DNA of 55,777 nt from an uncultured OM182 clade bacterium (GCA_902567095.1 CACFLG010000007.1:1-55777); one strand, 5' to 3'. Positions 18,090-27,283 are shown, counted from the stretch's first letter. A program made the numbers and translations. The notes: generated by a model from the sequence alone, not told the origin.

Positions 18090-19103
18090 TTGGATGGACC
18101 GTCTGTGAGTGAACTTTCTAAACCTGAACGAGTTTTATACGCGTTAGTAGCTGTGGCCTTAATATTGGGTGCGATGAAAGCTGCGGCTGGATTTTTGGTC
18201 CCTGCGCTCTTGGCGTTATTTATCGCTATCGTTTCTGCACAGCCTATGTATTGGCTGATCGAGAGAGGCTTACCCAGATGGTTTTCTATTCTTATAGTCG
18301 TGATAATCTTGCTGATAATTTCATCAGCTTTCCCATTGGTTATAAGTGGTTCTTTTGTAGAGTTCACTCAGCAATTGCCGTTCTATGAAAAAAAGGCGCA
18401 GACCCTTATCGAGCAATCTACAACTTGGATGAATGACTTTGGTGTCGGTGAAATGCTTCCAGGCTTGTTCGATCCTGCCGAAGCTCTTGGCTATGTTCAA
18501 AGGTTTCTCGCCGCTATGGGAGGTATTCTCTCAAGGTATTTTCTTATTCTGCTTCTTGTGATTTTCATTCTTGTTGATGTTCCTAGATCCTTGAATTACG
18601 GTAATTCTGCAGCTGGGCAAATTACCCGAACAATTCAACATTATTTTGCGATTAAGACCTTTACGAGCTTTCTGACTGGGTTAGCAATAGCGGCATGGCT
18701 GATGATTTTAGACGTACAATATCCTATACTCTGGGGTTTCCTAGCCTTTCTATTTAATTTTGTGCCTAACATAGGATCAGTGATTGCATCCCTTCCAGCT
18801 TTGTTTCTCGCGACTATCTTTCAGGGTTATGGTGTTGCGCTGATAGTAATGATTGGCTACGTCGTCATTAACGTTGGGATAAGTAATGGACTTGAACCAA
18901 GAATACTTGGCCAGCAGCTTGGTTTGAGGTTTGTTTGGATATTTTTATCGTTGATACTATGGGGTTGGATTCTTGGACCTGTGGGGATGTTGCTCGCAGT
19001 TCCTTTGACGATGACCTTACGGATTGTTTTAGAAAACCATCGGTCAAGCGAATGGATAGCATTAATTCTGATGCCTGATAAAGCGAAACCAGAAGAAGGC
19101 TAG
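18090..19103 (+). CDS. AI-2E family transporter (PerM/YdiK type)
   Basis: Integral membrane protein of 337 residues with about eight hydrophobic helices and the family features: a central amphipathic stretch followed by FLFNFVPNIGSVIASLPALFLA near 225 and the C-terminal RFVWIFLSLILWGWILGPVGMLLAVPLT. Family members export small solutes; the AI-2 label is historical and not a function claim here. The start is probably TTG 18090 with AAGAGA upstream; GTG 18105 is the alternative. It lies 57 bases after hupE. Its stop directly abuts the stop of the convergent Rieske oxygenase gene, with no base between. Confidence 0.88.
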   Translation: MDGPSVSELSKPERVLYALVAVALILGAMKAAAGFLVPALLALFIAIVSAQPMYWLIERGLPRWFSILIVVIILLIISSAFPLVISGSFVEFTQQLPFYEKKAQTLIEQSTTWMNDFGVGEMLPGLFDPAEALGYVQRFLAAMGGILSRYFLILLLVIFILVDVPRSLNYGNSAAGQITRTIQHYFAIKTFTSFLTGLAIAAWLMILDVQYPILWGFLAFLFNFVPNIGSVIASLPALFLATIFQGYGVALIVMIGYVVINVGISNGLEPRILGQQLGLRFVWIFLSLILWGWILGPVGMLLAVPLTMTLRIVLENHRSSEWIALILMPDKAKPEEG

Positions 19104-20441
19104 TCAGCCCATTGCTTGATTTATATAATTGTGAAAATGTTGGATGCGCATCTCATCCTCATTAAGAAAAACCGTATCAAACCCATCAGAAGTCATGCCT
19201 TGTTGAACTGCGCTTAACAATTCAACATCTTGATCAATGGTGTCAGTCATTGTTTTATTTCCATTAATAACTGATTGGTAGCTAAATACGTCCCTGATAG
19301 GTCTAACATAATCCTCGGCAAGGAACGCGTCTTGGTTACCTTCTCGTCTTCCTGGAGATAGTATTGCTCCTTCATCGCTCGCAGCATCTTTATCAGCAAA
19401 CCTAACTAAACTCATTTTGTCGAACTCGCACTTTGATGGATCAGTAGGATTGGGTCGAGGACGTAAAACCCAACAATGCTCAGGAGTAAAAGACAGAACC
19501 ACATTAGGAAATATATTGTATTGCCAGACGTCCGAAAGTTGATGGTCAGCGAGTTTGCTATAGTTCATTCCTCTTTCAGGGCCGATCTTTCGTTTCTGTT
19601 TTTGGAGCGCTTCTCTTATTTCTAAAACTTTTCCTTTAAAGTCCGCAGGGTTCAAGCCTACCGATTCTAGCTGAACTGTTTGAATGTCAGTCGGCGTTTC
19701 AGGTATCGGAAACCTCGGGCTTACTGTCCCACCGGGAACTTCCACTCCTGTGTGTCCGTGCTCAAATAATCTTACGGTGTCATTGCAACAATCGACCATC
19801 CGTTTGTGCTGGGGGTGAAGAAAATCTACGTGGTAAAGCTCGCTAAAGTTATCTATTACTGCTTTCCAATTACAATCGAGCAAAGCGGTTTGATCTTCTA
19901 CCAAAGTCATCTCAGAGAAATTATATGGAGATAATATCTCATTAAGTGGTCCTAGAAATTCTTCAAAAGCCAATGGGTTTTCTGCTAAAGAAACAAAGAC
20001 AAAACCGTTCCAACATCTCGTGTGAACTTTTTTCATTGCTCTATCATCGCCCGGCACGCCATTTAAGAAGCGCTCTTTATAAGGAACAACAGCTAGATCG
20101 CCATTTATATTGTAAGTCCAAGCATGATAAGCGCATCGGAAGTTCGCGGCATGTCCTCGTTCTTCATTTACTAGCCTGTTTCCTCGATGCTGGCAAACGT
20201 TGAAGAAGCCTTGGTTTTGAGAATTTTCCATTTTAGTCACTAGGATTTGTTCTCTGCCCATGTCGAACACAAAGAAATCTCCAGGCTTTTCTAGATCGCT
20301 CTCAAGTCCTGCTAAAAGCCAAGATTTTTTCCAGACATCCTCCCATTCTTTTTCCATATACGAGGGGTCGATATACCTTTCTTTCGAAAAGTTTTCGATC
20401 TGCGGCTTGATCTTTGAGTAATTAACAATATCAATTGTCAT
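19104..20441 (-). CDS. Rieske non-haem iron oxygenase, alpha subunit
   Basis: Aromatic-ring-hydroxylating-dioxygenase-type large subunit of 445 residues. The [2Fe-2S] ligands are Cys83-x-His85 and Cys103-x2-His106; the mononuclear iron site shows His204 and His209 in ELYHVDFLH. It should hydroxylate or demethylate a ring or amine substrate with electrons from a ferredoxin; a Rieske ferredoxin gene lies 0.7 kb upstream on the same strand, the natural partner. No beta subunit is beside it, which fits an alpha-only type. The start has TAGGAG in the 3' arm of a small hairpin. Confidence 0.94.
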   Translation of the reverse strand: MTIDIVNYSKIKPQIENFSKERYIDPSYMEKEWEDVWKKSWLLAGLESDLEKPGDFFVFDMGREQILVTKMENSQNQGFFNVCQHRGNRLVNEERGHAANFRCAYHAWTYNINGDLAVVPYKERFLNGVPGDDRAMKKVHTRCWNGFVFVSLAENPLAFEEFLGPLNEILSPYNFSEMTLVEDQTALLDCNWKAVIDNFSELYHVDFLHPQHKRMVDCCNDTVRLFEHGHTGVEVPGGTVSPRFPIPETPTDIQTVQLESVGLNPADFKGKVLEIREALQKQKRKIGPERGMNYSKLADHQLSDVWQYNIFPNVVLSFTPEHCWVLRPRPNPTDPSKCEFDKMSLVRFADKDAASDEGAILSPGRREGNQDAFLAEDYVRPIRDVFSYQSVINGNKTMTDTIDQDVELLSAVQQGMTSDGFDTVFLNEDEMRIQHFHNYINQAMG

Positions 20442-20443
20442 AG

Positions 20444-20460
20444 AAACTCCTACAGAGTTT
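20444..20460 (-). promoter_or_regulatory. Small hairpin containing the Rieske oxygenase ribosome site
   Basis: AAACTC and GAGTTT are perfect 6-base inverted arms around CTACA. On the minus strand the ribosome site TAGGAG falls partly in this stem, three bases before the ATG at 20441, so folding could limit initiation. The stem is short and AT-rich; this is a suggestion only. Confidence 0.3.
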
Positions 20461-20657
20461 AAGCAAATTGAAAAGTGTACCCTTTTTCTAAAACTTCAGA
20501 TAGATGGGCGTGGCCAACGCAAGTCGACCCAATTTGAGTAAGACATTTCGCACGTAAGCTCTCGAAGCGCCTTCTCATTTCAACAATTTCTTGAAGCTCG
20601 GCTTCGTTGTTAGGAGGTTGAAACCGCTTCCAGTGGCCTGAAAGCGGTTTGATCGTT

Positions 20658-20951
20658 CTACTGAATTTTCGATGCAAACTGAATAGGGTCAACCAAGGTT
20701 GCGACGCCATTTGCATATTTGCAGGTCACCTTCTTAGTTTGGTTATTGCTCGATGAAACTCGGAAAGTGATCATAGTTCCACTAGCTTTTTCTTTAAACC
20801 TGCTTGTTCGAATTCGCGCAACGTCATCGATTGATTCTTTAACAGTTGACTTGCACATGGTCATGATTTCACCAGAGGAAGCTTTCGCGTTGACCGATAC
20901 GGAAAACACGAACGCAAACCCAATTCCGATTAAGTATAGAAAAATCTTCAT
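20658..20951 (-). CDS. Small secreted protein of unknown function
   Basis: A 97-residue protein starting at ATG 20951 with a good AAAGGA ribosome site; this start puts a clear Sec signal peptide at the N terminus (about 1-22, MKIFLYLIGIGFAFVF, ending VNAKA). The mature part is about 75 residues with two cysteines (MCKSTVKES and TCKYANG), which could form a disulfide in the periplasm. I do not recognise the family. It lies between the Rieske ferredoxin and Rieske oxygenase genes on the same strand, though its link to them is not shown. Confidence 0.75.
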   Translation of the reverse strand: MKIFLYLIGIGFAFVFSVSVNAKASSGEIMTMCKSTVKESIDDVARIRTSRFKEKASGTMITFRVSSSNNQTKKVTCKYANGVATLVDPIQFASKIQ

Positions 20952-21106
20952 AAAAATATCCTTTTGATGGCTCGCTAAATGTAATTCTTTTTCCAGGGAC
21001 GGCCCCAAGGGGGTAAATGAACCTGACTATGTAATCATCGCATACATTCAGGGAAATTGTTAGCCCTGTAGTGCTAAATAGATAAAATTAATGCAATTTT
21101 CCCCAA

Positions 21107-21147
21107 ATCTTTAAAAAGAACCGGTTTTTTCTTGAATTTTTAAAGAT
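21107..21147 (-). terminator. AT-rich hairpin after the Rieske ferredoxin gene
   Basis: ATCTTTAAAAA (21107-21117) and TTTTTAAAGAT (21137-21147) are perfect 11-base inverted arms around a 19-base loop, starting 7 bases beyond the ferredoxin stop on the minus strand. The loop can form a further small stem around CCGG. No clean U-run follows, so terminator function is only probable. Confidence 0.4.
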
Positions 21148-21153
21148 GGAAAG

Positions 21154-21450
21154 CTAAGTATTGCGGAGATCTAGCTCTAGTAGATCACCCTTTTCTTCTA
21201 GTACGTACGTTTTAATTGGTTTCTTTGTCAGTTGGCCAACAGGTTCGCCTGTTTCTAGGTTAAATCTTACGCCATGGAGTGGACAGCAGATAAATTTGCC
21301 CCTAATCCTTCCATTCTCCAAGGGAGTATCTTGATGGCTACAATTATTTTCTATGGCGTAGTGAATTCCATTTGCGTTACAAACCAGGACTTTTTCACCC
21401 TCTACATCAATGGATAAGGATGTGTTCAGGGGTATTTTCTCTAATTCCAT
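21154..21450 (-). CDS. Rieske [2Fe-2S] ferredoxin
   Basis: Small electron-transfer protein of 98 residues. Ligands are Cys37-x-His39 in NCSHQDTPL and Cys56-x2-His59 in CCPLHGVRFN, the standard Rieske ferredoxin spacing. It probably passes electrons from a reductase (absent here) to the Rieske oxygenase encoded 0.7 kb downstream on the same strand. It could also serve the second Rieske oxygenase at 42.7 kb. An extra Cys55 next to the ligand Cys56 is slightly unusual. It is divergent from the BVMO at 21637. Confidence 0.92.
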   Translation of the reverse strand: MELEKIPLNTSLSIDVEGEKVLVCNANGIHYAIENNCSHQDTPLENGRIRGKFICCPLHGVRFNLETGEPVGQLTKKPIKTYVLEEKGDLLELDLRNT

Positions 21451-21559
21451 AGCTTTATTTCTATTTGGGTGTTTAAAGTTATATAAGCAAGTAAACCAAG
21501 CCTTAAACTCAAATACTAAAGTCAGGCTTTTATCATTAGCGTTAGAGTGTAAAACGATT

Positions 21560-21576
21560 TCCTAACAATGTTAGGA
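21560..21576. promoter_or_regulatory. Palindromic operator candidate before the BVMO at 21637
   Basis: TCCTAAC and GTTAGGA are perfect 7-base arms around AAT. The site stands 60 bases before the BVMO start, in the region shared with the divergent ferredoxin gene, and has the size and symmetry of a TetR/GntR-type dimer operator. No regulator gene is nearby. Confidence 0.45.
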
Positions 21577-21636
21577 TTGCGGCAAAGGTTAAGAAAAAAA
21601 ACAACCATCGGCAAGTTTAAGTGTCTAGAGGGCAAG

Positions 21637-23436
21637 ATGAAAATTAACTTATCGCTAAAAGTGAAAGAAAGATTAAGAAAAAAATATCAAGAAGAGCGAG
21701 AAAAAAGGTTACGCCCGGATGGTAATGAACAGTACCTTGAGCTTAAGGATCAGCTAGCTTACTTTTTAGACGACCCTTACATGGAAATTGCTGAACGAAA
21801 ACCAATTAAAGACGATGTTCAGTTCACCTTTGTTGGGGGAGGTTTTGCTGGGCTTGTTGTTGGAGCCCGTCTTTCTGAAGTTGGTTTAAAAAGTATCCGA
21901 ATTGTGGAAAAAGGTAGTGATTTTGGTGGGACTTGGTACTGGAACCGGTATCCAGGCGCTCAGTGTGACACTGCCTCGATGGTTTATATGCCGCTCCTTG
22001 AAGAGACCGGGCACATGCCGACTGAGAAATATGTTCACGGCCCAGAAATACTAGAGCATTGCCAAAGAATAGGGCAGCAATATGGCTTATATGACGACGC
22101 TCTTTTCCAAACGCAGGTGGTCGATGTCGAGTGGTTGGAAGAGCAGCAGAGATGGTTAATTAAAACTAATAGGGATGATGAGTTTACTTCTCAATTTATA
22201 GGGATGGGAACGGGGCCACTTCATGTTCCTAAGCTCCCAGGGATACCGGGGATCGAAACTTTTAACGGACACTCTTTTCATACCAGTCGTTGGGATTACG
22301 CCTACACTGGTGGCACTCCTGGCAATAGCGAGCTTGAAAATTTAAAAAACAAAAGAGTGGCTGTTATTGGGACTGGTGCTACGGCGGTGCAGTGCGTCCC
22401 CCACTTATCGAAATCATGTAAAGAGCTATTTGTTTTTCAGAGGACTCCCTCCTCTATCGACGTGCGCAATAACCAGGCAATCGACCCCAGCTGGTTTGAG
22501 AAAATATCTGAGCCAGGGTGGCAGCAAAAATGGCTTGATAATTTCACCGCTAATCAAACAGGAGGAGAGGCCTCCGAGGATTTAGTCAAAGATGGCTGGA
22601 CCGAGATTTCTAGAAGGGTTCGAGAGAAGGTGATGGATCTCTCAAAAGAAAATCGAATTCCGGAAAAAATGTGGGAAGCATACGAGGATGCTGATCTCGA
22701 GAAAATGAGTGAGATAAGGGACCGCGTTGATTCGATAGTCAACGATTCAGAGACAGGGGAGGGCTTAAAGGCTTGGTATGGCCAATTGTGTAAAAGACCT
22801 TGCTTCCATGATGAGTACCTTCAATCTTTTAATAACGCTAGTACCCACTTGGTTCACACTGACGGAAAAGGGGTTGAGAGGATCACTGAAAAAGGGGTCG
22901 TATTTGATGGCGAAGAGGTTCCAGTAGACTGCATAATTTTTGCTTCAGGCTTTGAAGTGGGGACACCCCTTCAGCGAAGAACGGGGTTTGATCCGAAAGG
23001 GAAATCTAGAAAGAAGCTGTCTGATCACTGGTCAGATGGGATGAGGACGTTTCACGGACTTCAAATTGCTGATTTCCCAAATTCTTTTATTGTTCAGGCA
23101 ACCCAGGGCGCAAACCTTATTTCAAATTATCCTTCTAATTTGAGTGATTCAGCAAAGACCATCGCCTCGATCATAGCTCATATGTTAAAAACTGAATCTA
23201 GAGTAGTAGAAGTAGAGACAGAGGCTGAAGAAAAATGGGTTCAACTTATAATGTCGGGCCCAGGAGCAATGCTTGGTTCTCAAGACTGCACCCCGGGTTA
23301 CTATAACAACGAGGGTATTGATCCCGGGCCTTCCAGAAAATCCTTTGCGGGATATCCGTTCGGACCCGTGGCGTTTTTTAACTATATTTCTGAATGGCGA
23401 AATAGTGGAGATTTTGTTGGGTTAAATTTTAGGTAA
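21637..23436 (+). CDS. Baeyer-Villiger monooxygenase (long type)
   Basis: FAD/NADPH monooxygenase of 599 residues that should convert a ketone to an ester or lactone. The FAD motif FVGGGFAGLV is near 68-77, then GGTWYWNRYPG, the BVMO fingerprint F209-NG-x3-H-x3-W219, and the NADPH motif AVIGTGATA. The initial ATG at 21637 has AGAGGG upstream and is preferred over an ATG at 21568 that would add 23 basic residues. It resembles the BVMO at 25433 throughout (both GGTWYWNRYPG and SFHTSRWDY), so they are paralogues. A 203-residue unknown gene follows 21 bases later. Confidence 0.95.
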   Translation: MKINLSLKVKERLRKKYQEEREKRLRPDGNEQYLELKDQLAYFLDDPYMEIAERKPIKDDVQFTFVGGGFAGLVVGARLSEVGLKSIRIVEKGSDFGGTWYWNRYPGAQCDTASMVYMPLLEETGHMPTEKYVHGPEILEHCQRIGQQYGLYDDALFQTQVVDVEWLEEQQRWLIKTNRDDEFTSQFIGMGTGPLHVPKLPGIPGIETFNGHSFHTSRWDYAYTGGTPGNSELENLKNKRVAVIGTGATAVQCVPHLSKSCKELFVFQRTPSSIDVRNNQAIDPSWFEKISEPGWQQKWLDNFTANQTGGEASEDLVKDGWTEISRRVREKVMDLSKENRIPEKMWEAYEDADLEKMSEIRDRVDSIVNDSETGEGLKAWYGQLCKRPCFHDEYLQSFNNASTHLVHTDGKGVERITEKGVVFDGEEVPVDCIIFASGFEVGTPLQRRTGFDPKGKSRKKLSDHWSDGMRTFHGLQIADFPNSFIVQATQGANLISNYPSNLSDSAKTIASIIAHMLKTESRVVEVETEAEEKWVQLIMSGPGAMLGSQDCTPGYYNNEGIDPGPSRKSFAGYPFGPVAFFNYISEWRNSGDFVGLNFR

Positions 23437-23457
23437 ATTAGAGTTCGGAATTCACAA

Positions 23458-24069
23458 ATGAATTTGGACAAATTGAAGTTAGCCGAAGCAAATTTTTTGC
23501 AGATTTTTCCCGCCGGATTCGACGATGAGGGCTTAACTGAGGTAAGAAAACGTCATAATCTTTCTAAGATGAACCTTCTTGCTCTTGAGGTTTTTCGGGA
23601 AGAAAATTTTTTTGTCGCAGATAAATTTTTAAAAGGCCTTGTAAAGATCATTTCCAGATCCTCAATGTTATCGCTGTTTGAGAAGCCGAAATTCCGCGAC
23701 ATGATTTCATCACTAAATTCTTCGGAAAAAGAACTATTGACCTATTATTACCGTGAACTCTTTCATGGAAACCAAGAAAAAGCGTTCGATTCTATTGTTG
23801 ATTTTTTAGCTTTTTATAAAATGGCAAAATGGAGTGTAGTTACGATTGGAATGTCTTACTACAAACCTGAGAGAGAGGTTTTTGTTAAGCCTACGACCAC
23901 AAAAAAAATAATCTCTGAACTAGAGCTCGATCTTATCTACCGTCCCAGGCCGACTTGGAGCTTTTATGAAAGATACAGGGAAATAGTTTTTGAAATAAAA
24001 AAAAATGTAAGCTCTAGCCTTGCTCCAAATAATCCTGCTTTAACGGGATTCTTGATGTTAGCTCTCTGA
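23458..24069 (+). CDS. Hypothetical protein downstream of a BVMO
   Basis: A 203-residue soluble protein I do not recognise. It is predicted mostly helical, with a charged N-terminal half and a distinctive C-terminal block (RPRPTWSFYERYREI). It begins 21 bases after the BVMO stop and is probably co-transcribed, so a role in the same catabolic step or in regulation of the enzyme is a guess. Its stop is five bases from the stop of the convergent acyl-CoA dehydrogenase. No cofactor or catalytic motif is visible. Confidence 0.75.
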   Translation: MNLDKLKLAEANFLQIFPAGFDDEGLTEVRKRHNLSKMNLLALEVFREENFFVADKFLKGLVKIISRSSMLSLFEKPKFRDMISSLNSSEKELLTYYYRELFHGNQEKAFDSIVDFLAFYKMAKWSVVTIGMSYYKPEREVFVKPTTTKKIISELELDLIYRPRPTWSFYERYREIVFEIKKNVSSSLAPNNPALTGFLMLAL

Positions 24070-24074
24070 ACTTT

Positions 24075-25271
24075 TTATAAGCCAAGAATGGATTTAGCAA
24101 TTATATTTCTCTGGATCTCTGATGATCCCCCTGCGATGGTTCTCATTCTATTGTTCAAAAAGCTCGGAGTTAGGGGTAGGTAACCTTCCGGTCCTACGAA
24201 GTGATTGTGTCCAACTTCAAGAGCTCTGGGCTGCTTTGGCAAGCCATAATAAGCAGCAAGCTCCACTCCCAATTCGTCTGCCATTTGGAGAGTCTCGGCT
24301 CCTATCGCGCTGAGAACGGAGGAAATAGATCCTGGACTACCTCCAGATTCTATTGAAGCTAGTGCTCTATTTTCGGACATCTCTATGGCTAATGCTTTGA
24401 TTTCCAGAGAATCTATCTTTGAGCGGAAAGCTGGATCTTCTGTTAACTTTTTTCCGTCCCATTGAGTTTCTTTTGCTAGATTTTTCGCTCTATTTAAAAG
24501 CCTACGAAGCTCTACAGATGCCGTAGAAAATCTTTCGAATTCCAGTAGATACTTGGCGACCGACCAACCGTTATTTTCCTTACCAACCCTATTGACTTTA
24601 GGCACCCTAACGTCATTAAACCAAACTTGATTGAGCTCGTGAGACCCTTCTAAGTTAATAATAGGTTTTATCTCGATTCCAGGTGTTTCCATATCTATTA
24701 AAAGGAAAGAAATTCCTTGTTGAATGCGTCCCTCGTTCGATGTCCTTACTAGAGCGAAGATCATATTCGAGTGCTGAGCATGGCTCGTCCATATCTTCGT
24801 CCCATTCACAATATAATCATCTCCGTCACTTACCGCCGATGTTTTGAGCGAAGCAAGATCTGAGCCTGAACCGGGCTCCGAATATCCTTGGCACCAAATG
24901 TGTTCGCCAGAAAGAATTTTTGGGAGGTAATAGTCTCTCTGTTCTTTTGTTCCGTGGCCAATCAACATGGGCCCGCACATTTTTAATCCCATTGGTGCAA
25001 TTCCTGGAGTGCCATAACGAGCGCATTCTTGGGAAAATATATATCTTTGCCTCGCCGACCATCCGGTTCCACCATATTCCTCTGGCCAATCAGGAGCTGC
25101 CCATCCCTTTTTATAAAGAATTGCTTGCCAGCTTGCGGCGGAGACGGGCTCCTGCCAAACACTCGTTTTCTTTCCCCCAGCTTCTTTCAGTTCGTCTGTT
25201 AACTCTGAATCCAGAAAATTTCGAACCATTTCCCTAAATTCTTTCTCGTCCTCAGGGTATTTCAATTCCAT
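24075..25271 (-). CDS. Acyl-CoA dehydrogenase
   Basis: FAD enzyme of about 398 residues that introduces an alpha,beta double bond into an acyl-CoA. QGYSEPGSGSDLASLKT near 130 and the following NGTKIWTSHAQHSNM are signature segments; the C-terminal helix bundle ends GGSSEIQRNIIAKSILGL. I start at ATG 25271; a GTG just before would add one residue. It sits between two BVMOs and is divergent from the one at 25433, sharing a palindrome-containing promoter region. It probably feeds side-chain or ring-opened acyl-CoA into beta-oxidation along with the crotonase at 8762. Confidence 0.94.
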   Translation of the reverse strand: MELKYPEDEKEFREMVRNFLDSELTDELKEAGGKKTSVWQEPVSAASWQAILYKKGWAAPDWPEEYGGTGWSARQRYIFSQECARYGTPGIAPMGLKMCGPMLIGHGTKEQRDYYLPKILSGEHIWCQGYSEPGSGSDLASLKTSAVSDGDDYIVNGTKIWTSHAQHSNMIFALVRTSNEGRIQQGISFLLIDMETPGIEIKPIINLEGSHELNQVWFNDVRVPKVNRVGKENNGWSVAKYLLEFERFSTASVELRRLLNRAKNLAKETQWDGKKLTEDPAFRSKIDSLEIKALAIEMSENRALASIESGGSPGSISSVLSAIGAETLQMADELGVELAAYYGLPKQPRALEVGHNHFVGPEGYLPLTPSFLNNRMRTIAGGSSEIQRNIIAKSILGL

Positions 25272-25336
25272 CACCTTGCGTTAAATTTTTGTTTGGCAAA
25301 TACTTAAGTAGATTATAACTGGTTAGATTCAAAAGC

Positions 25337-25349
25337 TATACGCCGTATA
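25337..25349. promoter_or_regulatory. Palindrome in divergent ACAD/BVMO promoter region
   Basis: TATACG and CGTATA are perfect 6-base arms around C, 65 bases from the acyl-CoA dehydrogenase start and 83 bases before the BVMO start. It is a plausible operator for both genes. Nothing else in the interval stands out. Confidence 0.4.
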
Positions 25350-25432
25350 ACGTGAAAGAGAGAATTTAACCGCAAACTATCATTATTATTTGTATTTAGA
25401 CGGGCAAAAAAATAAAGCCAAAGAGGCATTTC

Positions 25433-27283
25433 ATGGCAATCAGTATCGATCCAGAAACGGGTTTGAAAAAGTTTAATACTCGAGCTTCTAAAGCAACGGA
25501 AAAAATATCGGGCAGAGGTTATTCGTTAGTTGAAGAGGAGTTATTAAAAACTTTACCAGAGCAATTTCCTGGTGCCGTTTTCGGAGCACAAGAGCAGGCA
25601 AAGTATCAAGCATTCAAGGAAGCAAGGCGCGGCGTTGGGGATTACATTTCTCTCGAAGGTGAATTCTCAGACTATATTAGAGATGTATATTCGGGCACAC
25701 CTGTGGGTCGAGATTCATTGGATGATGAATGCGAAATCCTCGTAGTCGGAGCAGGTTTTGCCGGACTTTTGCTCTGGTACAAACTTAGAGCCGCCGGTTT
25801 TAGAGATGTCAGATTTTGCGAGCGTGGCGGCGATGTAGGGGGGACCTGGTATTGGAATCGTTATCCTGGCATCGCTTGTGATGTCGAATCATATTCCTAT
25901 CTGCCCTTGCTAGAAGAGATGGGATACGTTCCTACGATGAAATTCGCTTCGGGGTTTGAAATCCTTGAGTATTGTCAAAATATGGCAGAAAAATTTGGGT
26001 TTTATGAACGTTGCCTATTCCATACAAGCGTAGAGAAAACCAAATGGAGCGAGGAAAAGAAGGCTTGGACTGTCTATACAGATAGAGGGGACAAGATGTG
26101 CGCTAAATTCGTAATCTTAGCCAACGGGATTTTAACCACCCCTAAGTTAGCGCGGATAGAAGGAATGGAGAAGTTTGAAGGAAAATCTTTCCATACTTCC
26201 AGATGGGATTATCAGATTGACCTACAAGATAAGCGAGTCGGGATAATTGGAACTGGCGCCACGGCAGTCCAGACAATTCCAGAGCTAGCTAAGATAGTTA
26301 AGGAGCTTTATGTTTTTCAGCGAACGCCCTCTTCAGTGGATGTCAGAGATCAACGGGAGACAACGGCTGAGGAAATAGAGGCTTGGAGTAACGAACCTGG
26401 TTGGGCTCGTGCGAGAAGGGCCAGATTCGCAAAAATATCAGCAGGCAGAACAGCTATGAAAGCTAATGACGATTATCTTTCAGGAAAAGTCGCAGATTTT
26501 AAAGATAGGAAATCTCATGCCAGTAAACTCTCGACAAAGGAATTAATGGAAAAAACACTCAATAGCAATTTTCGAATAATGGAACAGATCAGGGCGAGAG
26601 TTGATTTAATCGTAAAGGACAGGAAAACAGCTGAAGCCTTGAAACCTTATTATCCTTATGGATGCAAAAGGCCTACGTTTCATGATGAGTATCTGCCCGC
26701 CTTCAATCTATCTCATGTGCATTTGGTTGATACTGCTCCAAATGGTGTTGAAAAAATAGACAAAGATGGCGTTTGCCACGCGGGAGAAAATTATCCGGTG
26801 GACGTGCTCATTTACGCGACTGGATTCCAATGGATGGCCACATCAACCTTCAACATGATAATCGGCAGAACTGGGGCTTCTTTGCATGATAAATGGAAAT
26901 CCCAGGGAACTAAAACCTTTCTTGGTATCCACAGTCAGGACTTTCCAAACCTCTTTATAGTATCGGGCCCTCAGGGCGGTGGAGGAAGCTTTAATTTTAC
27001 TGATGCGATTGATACCCATGCTGAGTACATCGTTGAGTTGTTAGAAAAATTAAGAGATGAGGGAATTAAAGTCGTGGATGTGGATTCGGAGTCAGAAAAT
27101 CGTTATGCGGAGCATTGCCGAGCAGCCGATGCTGCCACCGCGGCTCTCCGAGACTGTATTTCCTACTACAATGGAGAGGGAGAGGCGGAACCGGGAAGTT
27201 TGGCTTATTATGGGGGCGGGGCTTGGCACAAAATTCGTCGAGAAGCTCAAAACACCCTAAAGCCTTATAAGTTTGAATCCTGA
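25433..27283 (+). CDS. Baeyer-Villiger monooxygenase (long type)
   Basis: FAD/NADPH monooxygenase of 616 residues with an N-terminal extension of about 100 residues before the FAD motif VVGAGFAG. GGTWYWNRYPG, the fingerprint F248-EG-x3-H254-x3-W258 and the NADPH motif IIGTGATA are intact. It should oxidise a ketone to an ester or lactone. It is a paralogue of the BVMO at 21637. It is divergent from the acyl-CoA dehydrogenase. A weak AAAGAGG precedes the ATG. Downstream lie a 52-residue gene and a kinase in the same direction. Confidence 0.95.
   Translation: MAISIDPETGLKKFNTRASKATEKISGRGYSLVEEELLKTLPEQFPGAVFGAQEQAKYQAFKEARRGVGDYISLEGEFSDYIRDVYSGTPVGRDSLDDECEILVVGAGFAGLLLWYKLRAAGFRDVRFCERGGDVGGTWYWNRYPGIACDVESYSYLPLLEEMGYVPTMKFASGFEILEYCQNMAEKFGFYERCLFHTSVEKTKWSEEKKAWTVYTDRGDKMCAKFVILANGILTTPKLARIEGMEKFEGKSFHTSRWDYQIDLQDKRVGIIGTGATAVQTIPELAKIVKELYVFQRTPSSVDVRDQRETTAEEIEAWSNEPGWARARRARFAKISAGRTAMKANDDYLSGKVADFKDRKSHASKLSTKELMEKTLNSNFRIMEQIRARVDLIVKDRKTAEALKPYYPYGCKRPTFHDEYLPAFNLSHVHLVDTAPNGVEKIDKDGVCHAGENYPVDVLIYATGFQWMATSTFNMIIGRTGASLHDKWKSQGTKTFLGIHSQDFPNLFIVSGPQGGGGSFNFTDAIDTHAEYIVELLEKLRDEGIKVVDVDSESENRYAEHCRAADAATAALRDCISYYNGEGEAEPGSLAYYGGGAWHKIRREAQNTLKPYKFES

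Noticed and set aside
20459-20716. A minus-strand frame of 85 codons after the small secreted protein
   Set aside because: It overlaps the end of the secreted-protein gene in another frame, has no ribosome site and no family resemblance; possibly a chance ORF.
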